Assembly: GCA_028288025.1 (NCBI GenBank)
Contig: JAQBOM010000005.1
Location: forward strand, 1 to 58,199
Source of the DNA: Mucilaginibacter sp.
GTDB lineage: Bacteria > Bacteroidota > Bacteroidia > Sphingobacteriales > Sphingobacteriaceae
Direction: 5' to 3'
DNA: 58,199 bases
Below the pieces are notes generated by a model. It did no database searches and was not told the origin of the DNA. It saw only the letters and a list, made by a program, of their open reading frames with translations. Made by a program: the position numbers and the translations under genes. How positions within the stretch are numbered: position 1 is the first letter of the stretch; every line of letters starts with the position of its first letter. Of this stretch, positions 51,931-58,199 are shown piece by piece.

Positions 51931-54507
51931 ATGATAACAAAAGGGCAGCAGGTCATACGCGAATGGTACAAGCGAAAGAACTGGAAACAGTTTGCCTTTC
52001 AACAGGAAATGGAGGATGCCTACCTGCAGGGCTATTCCGGCTTGCTGAACGCCCCCACCGGTAGCGGAAAAACCTTCGCCTTGTTCCTGCCTTTCCTGGC
52101 AGATTTTATAAATAAGCATCCCGACAACTATACCAGCCAAACCAACAACGGCCTGCTCATGCTGTGGATCACACCTCTCCGGGCACTCACCAATGATATC
52201 AGGAAAGCCATGCAGGAGGTTTGTGACGAGATTGGCCTGCCCTGGAAGATAGCCACCCGCACCGGCGACACCCCCGCCGCCGAAAAGCAGGCCCTGAAAA
52301 AAAAGCTCCCCGAAGTATTGCTCACCACGCCCGAAAGCCTGCACCTGATGCTGGCGCAAAAAGAATATCCCAAATTATTTCAAAGCCTGCAGGTCGTGGT
52401 CATCGACGAATGGCACGAGCTGCTGGGCACCAAACGCGGTGTGCAGGTTGAGCTGGGGTTATCCCGTTTGAAAGTTTTGAGTCAAAATGCGTTGGCCAAT
52501 GAAAATTCAGACTCCCGACTCCCGACTAAAGACTCCCGACTCAAAATCTGGGGTATCAGCGCAACCATCGGCAACCTGGAAGAAGCGGCCGAGGTACTGT
52601 TGGGTAATGATTTTCCGCCTGAACGGGTAAAAATGGTGCGCGCCAACCTGGAAAAGAAATTGCAGATAAAGTCTATCATACCCGAAAATATTGAAAGCTA
52701 TTCGTGGGCGGGGCATATCGGTTTAAAGCTGCTGCCGCAGGTGATGGAAATTGTGGCCAAGAGCAACACGACGCTGATATTTACCAATACCCGCTCGCAG
52801 GCAGAAATATGGTATCATGCCATTTTGGATAATTACCCGGAGTACGCCGGCATCATGGCCATGCACCACGGCTCGCTGGATAACGACCTGCGTAACTGGG
52901 TTGAACAGGCCCTGCACGCCGAGGCGTTGCGCGTAGTGGTTTGCACGTCGAGCCTCGATCTGGGTGTGGATTTCCGGCCGGTGGATACTGTTGTGCAGGT
53001 AGGCAGCCCCAAAGGCGTGGCCCGTTTTATACAACGCGCCGGGCGAAGCGGGCACCATCCGGGAGCGGTGTCAAAAGCTTATTTTGTACCTACTCATTCG
53101 ATGGAGCTTTTGGAAGGCGCCGCGCTGAAACAAGCCATTGCCGAAGGCGTATTTGAAAGCCGCGACCCCATGCTGCTCACCATGGATGTGCTCATCCAGT
53201 ACATGGTAACGCTGGCGGTTTCGGATGGCTTCCGCGCGGATGAGTTATTTAAAGAAGTGAAAACAACTTTCGCTTTCGCAGACCTGAAGCGCAGTGAGTT
53301 TAATCAGCTGCTGGATTTTATTACCACCGGCGGTAAAACACTGGCGCAGTATGATGAATTTTTAAAGGTGGAAGTTGAAAACGGCCTGTTCAAAGTAAAC
53401 AACCGGCGGGTTGCCATGCGGCACCGGTTAAGCATCGGCACCATTACCAGCGACATCAGCATCCGCGTGAAATGGCTCAGCGGGGGCAGCTTAGGAACTA
53501 TTGAAGAGTCGTTCATTTCCAAACTGAAACCCGGCAACACCTTTTGGTTTGCCGGGCGCAGCCTGGAGTTTATCAGGGTGAAGGAAATGACAGCCTACGT
53601 TAAAAAATCAAATGCAACCAAAGGGATCATCCCCAGCTGGATGGGCGGGCGGATGCCATTGTCGTCGCAATTATCGGCTATGTTGCGGGAGAAGCTGGAT
53701 GATGTAGCCAACGGCATTGAAACGGACGAAGAAGTGATCGCTTTAAAACCCCTGTTTAACCTGCAGGCCGAGCTATCGCACCTGCCGAAGCGCAACGAGT
53801 TTTTGATCGAATCCTTTAAATCGCGCGAAGGGCACCATTTGATATTTTATCCTTTCGAGGGGCGGCTGGTACACGAGGGCATGGCATCGCTGCTGGCCTA
53901 CCGCATCAGCAAAATAAAACCGGCAAGCTTTTCGCTGGCGATGAATGATTATGGCTTTGAACTGCTCACCGATGAAGATATCCCAATTGAGCAGGCGCTT
54001 GAAGATGTTAGCTTTTTCTCGATCGATAATTTGCTCGACGACATCCAGCACAGCCTGAACGCCAACGAAATGGCACGCAGGCGCTTCAGGGATATCGCCC
54101 ATATCGGCGGACTGGTATTTACCGGTTACCCGGGACAGCAGGTAAAAAGCAGGCACCTGCAGGCTTCCACTTCGCTGCTGTTCGAGGTTTTCAGCGAGTA
54201 CGAACCGGACAACGTGCTCATACGGCAGGCGTACAACGAAGCGCTGGCTTTCCAGCTCGAAGAGTTCCGCCTGCGGATGGCCTTGCAGCGCATTGTTACC
54301 CAAACCATTATACTAAAAACCATTGAAAGGCCAACGCCCTTTGCCTTCCCGATCATGGTCGACAGCCTGGGCCGCGAGCGCCTGACAACCGAATCGCTGG
54401 AAGAGCGCATAGCCAAAATGGCCCGGCAATACGGCGCAGGCGAAGTAGTTGATACGGAAAACCGCCGGGCACGGAAGCCGGGAATCACACGAAAAAAAGG
54501 CTTTTAG
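51931..54507 (+). CDS. Ligase-associated DNA damage response DEXH-box helicase (Lhr-like)
   Basis: The protein is 858 residues from the ATG at 51931; an upstream in-frame TTG at 51904 is less likely. APTGSGKTFALFLPF (motif I), TPLRALTNDI (Ia), TTPESLHLML, VVIDEWHELLG (DEXH, motif II), ISATIG (III), TRSQAEIWY (IV), SSLDLGVDFRPVDTVVQVGSPK (V) and IQRAGRSGHHPG (VI) are in order, followed by the Lhr winged-helix and C-terminal domains. It is an ATP-dependent 3'-5' translocase in a DNA repair set that normally includes a ligase, an exonuclease and the endonuclease PdeM. None of those is adjacent here. Residues about 190-207 come from an inserted word repeat. Confidence 0.92.
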   Translation: MITKGQQVIREWYKRKNWKQFAFQQEMEDAYLQGYSGLLNAPTGSGKTFALFLPFLADFINKHPDNYTSQTNNGLLMLWITPLRALTNDIRKAMQEVCDEIGLPWKIATRTGDTPAAEKQALKKKLPEVLLTTPESLHLMLAQKEYPKLFQSLQVVVIDEWHELLGTKRGVQVELGLSRLKVLSQNALANENSDSRLPTKDSRLKIWGISATIGNLEEAAEVLLGNDFPPERVKMVRANLEKKLQIKSIIPENIESYSWAGHIGLKLLPQVMEIVAKSNTTLIFTNTRSQAEIWYHAILDNYPEYAGIMAMHHGSLDNDLRNWVEQALHAEALRVVVCTSSLDLGVDFRPVDTVVQVGSPKGVARFIQRAGRSGHHPGAVSKAYFVPTHSMELLEGAALKQAIAEGVFESRDPMLLTMDVLIQYMVTLAVSDGFRADELFKEVKTTFAFADLKRSEFNQLLDFITTGGKTLAQYDEFLKVEVENGLFKVNNRRVAMRHRLSIGTITSDISIRVKWLSGGSLGTIEESFISKLKPGNTFWFAGRSLEFIRVKEMTAYVKKSNATKGIIPSWMGGRMPLSSQLSAMLREKLDDVANGIETDEEVIALKPLFNLQAELSHLPKRNEFLIESFKSREGHHLIFYPFEGRLVHEGMASLLAYRISKIKPASFSLAMNDYGFELLTDEDIPIEQALEDVSFFSIDNLLDDIQHSLNANEMARRRFRDIAHIGGLVFTGYPGQQVKSRHLQASTSLLFEVFSEYEPDNVLIRQAYNEALAFQLEEFRLRMALQRIVTQTIILKTIERPTPFAFPIMVDSLGRERLTTESLEERIAKMARQYGAGEVVDTENRRARKPGITRKKGF
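52510..52541. repeat. gactccc word repeat inside the helicase gene
   Basis: gactcccgactcccgact, then aaa, then gactcccgactc stand in tandem and encode the SDSRLPTKDSRLK stretch between helicase motifs II and III. Frame is kept. Such words normally occur in gaps. Confidence 0.65.
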
Positions 54508-54590
54508 CAGCGGTTGGTGACGAACTTTGCAGGTGTATCATTTGTGAAAAGAGGTAGAGATAATATACTCGTACCAGTGTACCACCCGGC

Positions 54591-54651
54591 ACACCTGGTT
54601 ACACCTGAACACACCTGGTTACGCATGAACACACTGACAGGATCCTGTCAG
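54591..54651. repeat. 20-bp tandem acacctggtt...gaac repeat and adjoining palindrome
   Basis: Two and a half units of 20 bases begin at 54591, 54611 and 54631 (acacctggttacacctgaac, then acacctggttacgcatgaac, then acac). They run into an 18-bp perfect palindrome ctgacaggatcctgtcag (54634-54651). A 19-base part is found inverted at 40609-40627. Confidence 0.75.
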
Positions 54652-54666
54652 TAACAAGTTATTACC

Positions 54667-54694
54667 GTAGAGACGCCATGCATTGCGTCTCTAC
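54667..54694. terminator. Dispersed palindrome gtagagacgc...gcgtctctac between convergent genes
   Basis: A 10-bp perfect stem (54667-54676 with 54685-54694) has an 8-base loop. This palindrome is familiar as a widespread genomic repeat in Bacteroidota. It covers the stop codon of the minus-strand gene at 54691 and could terminate transcripts from both sides. Confidence 0.6.
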
Positions 54695-54915
54695 CTTTTA
54701 AAATAATTGATCAATGCGGGCAGGCAGATCAGGAATATCCCAAACGCGAAACCGGACAGCAGGCTGCCCCAGCTTTCGACGGTACGGTTAGAGGTGAGGG
54801 CGCTTATGATAAACAGCGCGACAGCCAGTATCCCCATAAAAATGACCACGTAAGCACCTTGAGTGGTGAGAACACGCTGGCTGATTCTAAAATATAATCT
54901 TGATAAATAGTTCAT
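54691..54915 (-). CDS. Small two-span membrane protein, unknown function
   Basis: The protein is 74 residues from the ATG at 54915 (NYLSRLYFRISQRV), preferred over an ATG at 54969 because the extra codons are not protein-like. Two membrane spans are visible, about residues 22-40 (AYVVIFMGILAVALFIISAL) and 52-70 (LLSGFAFGIFLICLPALI). No family recognised. The stop codon lies within a dispersed palindrome. Confidence 0.55.
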   Translation of the reverse strand: MNYLSRLYFRISQRVLTTQGAYVVIFMGILAVALFIISALTSNRTVESWGSLLSGFAFGIFLICLPALINYFKR

Positions 54916-54975
54916 CTGTTGGGATGTTGACTTTGCGTTAAAGATAATAAACATTTGGATAAGCAACATTTTTCA

Positions 54976-55000
54976 CCTTTGTTGGAGTTGTCTCCAACAA
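54976..55000. repeat. Hairpin repeat, left copy flanking the orphan gene
   Basis: cctttgttggagttgtctcc followed by aacaa contains a perfect 9-bp inverted repeat ttgttggag-ttgt-ctccaacaa. A nearly identical copy in the same orientation is at 55600-55623. Confidence 0.7.
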
Positions 55001-55087
55001 TCCGTAATACTTTCAAAAGCAACCAATTTCGTAGTTTTACAATACTGATAATATCGTTTCCGACAATGGCGGCAACAAATCATTACC

Positions 55088-55564
55088 ATGAAAAAATTAA
55101 TTTTTTTTGCCATCGGAATAATTTCATTAATGGGCATTGGCACTTGTATATACCTAACAGCGAGCGTAAGTGCAACTCTTCCTCCAATTAAAGGATATAA
55201 ATATGAAGGAAGTGTAAATCAGTTTATTAAAGGCCTGCAAACGTATGTGGCTAAACATCCAAATACAAGTCTTGTTGACGGTGACATCGTGGGAGACAAG
55301 AAGACAGGACTTGCTTACGATATAACCATAAATATCGGACTTTCCACACGCGTTTTAACATATGATTTGAGATATGAGCCCGCAAATGAAACCGGCGATA
55401 AAGCAATCACAAATATAAAGTTAATAGGAGCGCACGATTTAACCAATAATACAGGTGGATATGGGATAAAGGCCGATGGAATGAAAGGACTGCTAACTGA
55501 TTTGAATCTCTATATTTTCATTCCCCTGGAGAGTGATCAAAATATTAGAATAACTGCCTTATAA
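55088..55564 (+). CDS. AT-rich orphan gene, exported or membrane-anchored protein of unknown function
   Basis: The protein is 158 residues. A hydrophobic N-terminal segment (about 4-30, LIFFAIGIISLMGIGTCIYLTASVSA) is a signal or anchor. The remainder is a soluble domain with LPPIKGYKYEGSVNQFIKGLQTYVAKHPN and a beta-rich half ending in LYIFIPLESDQNIRITAL. No family recognised. The coding sequence is clearly richer in A and T than its neighbours, and it lies between two direct copies of a hairpin repeat, so it may have been acquired as a unit. Confidence 0.65.
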   Translation: MKKLIFFAIGIISLMGIGTCIYLTASVSATLPPIKGYKYEGSVNQFIKGLQTYVAKHPNTSLVDGDIVGDKKTGLAYDITINIGLSTRVLTYDLRYEPANETGDKAITNIKLIGAHDLTNNTGGYGIKADGMKGLLTDLNLYIFIPLESDQNIRITAL

Positions 55565-55599
55565 TATGGAGGTCGGCGACTCTGACCTTTGTTCCTTCG

Positions 55600-55623
55600 C
55601 CTTTGTTGGAGTTGTCCCAACAA
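55600..55623. repeat. Hairpin repeat, right copy flanking the orphan gene
   Basis: cctttgttggagttgtccca followed by acaa is the second direct copy of the repeat at 54976-55000, differing by loss of one base in the right arm. The distance between copies is about 625 bases. Confidence 0.7.
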
Positions 55624-55676
55624 CCAAATTTGCAATTCCGCAAAAACATCAGCAGATTGCATAAAGAATATTTCAG

Positions 55677-58058
55677 ATGAGATCATTTTTAGCCTTCACC
55701 CTGTTCCTCTCTGTTTTTTTCACTGCAAAAACAGCTCATTCACAAACCATTGATAAAACCATTTTAACCCGCCCGTGGAATGCTTACTGGATCGCTTCGG
55801 CCGGCGATTACGGGCGGGGATATGGCGTTTACTATTTTCGAAAAAATATTGAGCTTGGGGCTAAACCCGCATCGTTTATTGTACACGTTTCGGCCGATAA
55901 CCGCTATAAACTGTATGTAAACGGCACATTGGTTTCGCTCGGTCCGGCTCGCGGGGATACGTATTACTGGAATTTTGAAACGGTTGACCTGGCGCCCTAT
56001 CTTATGGCCGGTAAAAATACTGTTTCGGCTATTGTATGGAATGAAGCCGAATACCGCCCCGAAGCGCAGATATCCCTGCGTATGGCTTTTATTATGCAGG
56101 GCAATACCGCCGCCGAGGAAATATTGAATACCAACAACACCTGGAAGTGCATAAGCGATAAAGCTTACCAACCCGTTACCGGCATCGGTTATCATCCTTA
56201 TTATGTTGCCGGTCCGGGTGAGCTGGTGGACATGAATAAAACAGTAAAAGGATGGATGGCAACCGATTTTAACGACAGTACCTGGCCCGATGCCGGAACC
56301 CTTGAACATGGCAAGCCCAAGGGCACCGCCGATGCTTTCGGCTGGATGCTGGTGCCTTCATCATTGCCGCAAATGGAACGCACGCCGGAGCGCATCCCCG
56401 CTCTGCGAAAGGCCGAAGGGGTGAGCGTGCCGGCATCATTTCCTTTCACAAAAACCGCGGTAACCGTTCCTGCAAATACCACTGCAACGCTGCTGCTCGA
56501 TCAAACGCATTTAACAAATGCCTATCTGACTTTTATTTTCAGCGGCGGAAAAGATGCCGGCATATCGCTTACTTATGCCGAATCGCTTTTTATCAGCATA
56601 GACAGGTTCGGTACAAAAAAGGGCAACCGGGACGATGTGGAAGGAAGGGTTTTTGCCGGCCGGAAAGACAGTTTGATCTCGGACGGCTCCGCCAACCAAA
56701 TATTTAATACGCTTTACTGGCGCACCTTCCGGTATATACGTTTACGGATACAAACCAAGGACGAGCCGCTGGTGATCGATGACATTTACGGCACCTTCAC
56801 CGGCTATCCATTTAAATTCAACGCGAAGCTGCAAACCGGTGATCCGGAGATGCAGAAAATGCTGGATATCGGCTGGCGCACGGCAAGGTCTTGCGCCATT
56901 GAAACTTATATGGATTGTCCGTACTACGAGCAATTGCAATACATCGGCGACGGCCGCATCCAGGCCATGGTATCATATTACAACAGTGGCGACGACCGGC
57001 TGGCGCGCAACGCCCTGAACCAAATGGATCATTCGCGCATCGCCGAGGGGCTTACGCTGAGCAGGCATCCTTCGTATAGCCCGCAAATTATTTCCACGTT
57101 TTCGTTATGGTACGTCGGCATGCTGCACGATTACTGGATGTACCGGTCCGATAGTAGTTTTGTGAAAGACAAGCTGCCGGGCGTAAGGTCGGTGCTGGGG
57201 TTTTTCAGCAAATACCAGCAGGCTGATGGCTCCTTAAAAGACACGCCATACTGGACATTTGTGGATTGGGTTATCAGTAAAGGCTGGCAAAGCGGGATGC
57301 CGCCAAAAGGTACGACAGGCGGCTCGGCCATTATGGACCTGCAACTGATGTGGGCCTATCAGCTGGCTGCGGAGATGGAAACCAAAATGGGCCTGCCCGA
57401 CCTGGCGCATTTGTATCGCGCGAAAGCGGCACAACTGAAACACACCATTCAACTTAAATACTGGGACGCTGCTAAAAGCCTGTATGCCGATACAGAGGAT
57501 AAGGATATTTTTTCGCAGCACGCCAATTCACTGGCTATACTCTCCGGCATGGTAAATACCGCTTCGGCTTCCGCGATAAGCAAACGGATGCTCGCGGATA
57601 CTTCCCTCACACAATGTTCCATTTATTTTAAATACTACCTGCACCAGGCGCTGGTAAAAGGCGGTTTGGGTAACGACTACATCAACTGGCTGGGCATCTG
57701 GCGCGATAATATCAAAATGGGCCTCACTACCTGGGCAGAAATATCCGACCTGGTAAACAACCGCTCCGACTGCCACGCCTGGGGCGCCAGTCCGAACATC
57801 GAATTTTTCAGGACGGTGTTAGGCATCGACAGCTATGCGCCAGGCTTCAACAAAATAAAAATTGAGCCGCACCTGGGTAATATGAAAAATGCAGCCGGCG
57901 AGATGCCGCATCCAAACGGGAAAGTGGCGGTTGAATATGTTTTAGATAAAACGATCTGGAGAATAAAGGTATCGCTTCCTCAAAATACTTCAGGTGTTTT
58001 TGTATGGAGGGGAAAAAGTTACCCTTTAAAAGGGGGAGAAAATATGTTTAGAATATAG
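55677..58058 (+). CDS. GH78-type alpha-L-rhamnosidase-like glycoside hydrolase, exported
   Basis: The protein is 793 residues with a signal peptide ending near TAHSQ (residue 23). An N-terminal beta domain (about 30-200) with DNRYKLYVNGTLVSLGPARGD is the usual rhamnosidase N-domain. The alpha/alpha barrel begins near 390 with IETYMDCPYYEQLQYIGDGRIQ, matching the conserved DCPxR-E...GD acidic cluster of GH78, and continues through WTFVDW, GGSAIMDLQLMWAY and ITTWAE-like LTTWAEISDL segments. A C-terminal beta domain starts near 715. It should release alpha-linked L-rhamnose. The family is broad and related GH106-like activities are possible. Confidence 0.85.
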   Translation: MRSFLAFTLFLSVFFTAKTAHSQTIDKTILTRPWNAYWIASAGDYGRGYGVYYFRKNIELGAKPASFIVHVSADNRYKLYVNGTLVSLGPARGDTYYWNFETVDLAPYLMAGKNTVSAIVWNEAEYRPEAQISLRMAFIMQGNTAAEEILNTNNTWKCISDKAYQPVTGIGYHPYYVAGPGELVDMNKTVKGWMATDFNDSTWPDAGTLEHGKPKGTADAFGWMLVPSSLPQMERTPERIPALRKAEGVSVPASFPFTKTAVTVPANTTATLLLDQTHLTNAYLTFIFSGGKDAGISLTYAESLFISIDRFGTKKGNRDDVEGRVFAGRKDSLISDGSANQIFNTLYWRTFRYIRLRIQTKDEPLVIDDIYGTFTGYPFKFNAKLQTGDPEMQKMLDIGWRTARSCAIETYMDCPYYEQLQYIGDGRIQAMVSYYNSGDDRLARNALNQMDHSRIAEGLTLSRHPSYSPQIISTFSLWYVGMLHDYWMYRSDSSFVKDKLPGVRSVLGFFSKYQQADGSLKDTPYWTFVDWVISKGWQSGMPPKGTTGGSAIMDLQLMWAYQLAAEMETKMGLPDLAHLYRAKAAQLKHTIQLKYWDAAKSLYADTEDKDIFSQHANSLAILSGMVNTASASAISKRMLADTSLTQCSIYFKYYLHQALVKGGLGNDYINWLGIWRDNIKMGLTTWAEISDLVNNRSDCHAWGASPNIEFFRTVLGIDSYAPGFNKIKIEPHLGNMKNAAGEMPHPNGKVAVEYVLDKTIWRIKVSLPQNTSGVFVWRGKSYPLKGGENMFRI

Positions 58059-58097
58059 CACACTTACCGCCCACCCGTCATGCCGAACTTGTTTCAC

Positions 58098-58199
58098 TGT
58101 TGTCCGGTAAAAAAAATTAGGGATAGCGAATAGCTATCCCAATGTTGATATTTGAGTTACCACACTTAAATAAACAACATGAGTAAAAATACATTTTTT
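58098..58199 (+). mobile_element. Probable left end of an IS4-like insertion sequence (truncated by window edge)
   Basis: A partial dispersed repeat (cgtcatgccgaacttgtttc) breaks off near 58097, then tgttgtccggtaaaaaaaat and an 8-bp hairpin gggatagc/gctatccc (58120-58140) follow. An ATG at 58179 begins MSKNTFF, which resembles the start of IS4-family transposases with the DUF4372 N-terminal domain in Bacteroidota (recalled start M-x-K-x-TFFTGQP). Only seven codons are visible, so this is a guess from position and pattern. The exact left end is uncertain. Confidence 0.35.

Overview
The window looks like chromosomal DNA of a Bacteroidota bacterium, most likely a member of the Sphingobacteriaceae (Mucilaginibacter- or Pedobacter-like). 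The signs are Bacteroidota-type promoter boxes (TAnnTTTG), a very large secreted protein with a type IX secretion C-terminal sorting domain, many polysaccharide- and peptide-degrading exported enzymes, head-GIN and FKBP lipoproteins, and dense short palindromic or word-like intergenic repeats. Genus is inference. No rRNA, tRNA or CRISPR array was seen.

Layout. 1-6774: a truncated long NagB-type deaminase, a CocE-type hydrolase, an M1 aminopeptidase, a GSGD-repeat head-GIN protein and a predicted outer-membrane barrel. 6790-10035: a compact minus-strand group of APS kinase (cysC), sulfotransferase and GT39-type glycosyltransferase, which reads as a module for sulfating a surface glycan or lipid. 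10411-16379: an AhpC/AhpD peroxide-defence pair and the 2-oxoglutarate dehydrogenase E2/E1 pair. 16556-25840: a cryptochrome-DASH photolyase, TetR- and MarR-type regulators, a beta-phosphoglucomutase-like HAD, a Dabb protein, a TIGR01777 epimerase, two FKBP lipoproteins, gamma-glutamyltransferase and a small barrel. 26418-34243: the 1558-residue T9SS cargo protein, a Tat-exported Gfo/Idh/MocA oxidoreductase and a type B carboxylesterase.

34384-43684: a glycan region (GH20 hexosaminidase, then a short NagB homologue and a GH3 beta-glucosidase) split by an AT-rich block of about 4 kb. That block holds a HaeIII-like restriction-modification system: a cytosine-5 methyltransferase very like M.HaeIII, a HaeIII-family endonuclease overlapping it, a Vsr mismatch endonuclease, and a second, convergent HaeIII-family endonuclease paralogue of the same length. 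A LytTR-domain remnant sits at its left edge. The two endonuclease paralogues around one methyltransferase are the most unusual genetic arrangement in the window.

43892-58199: a small membrane protein, PstS, a SMUG2-type DNA glycosylase, a HigBA toxin-antitoxin pair, and a minus-strand group for L-fucose use (mutarotase, GH29 alpha-L-fucosidase, SDR dehydrogenase, FAH-family hydrolase). Then come a universal stress protein, a ligase-associated Lhr-type helicase without its usual partners, an AT-rich orphan gene between two copies of a hairpin repeat, a GH78-type rhamnosidase-like protein, and what is probably the left end of an IS4-like insertion sequence at the window edge.

A second theme is short repeated words and palindromes. 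They form hairpins after genes, and in three places they lie inside coding sequence (odhB linker, HAD N-terminus, helicase linker). In three further places they overlap the 3' end of a minus-strand gene. Several start codons were moved downstream of the longest open frame because a TAnnTTTG promoter box overlaps or follows the upstream TTG/ATG, or because a signal peptide or family N-terminus begins at the inner ATG.
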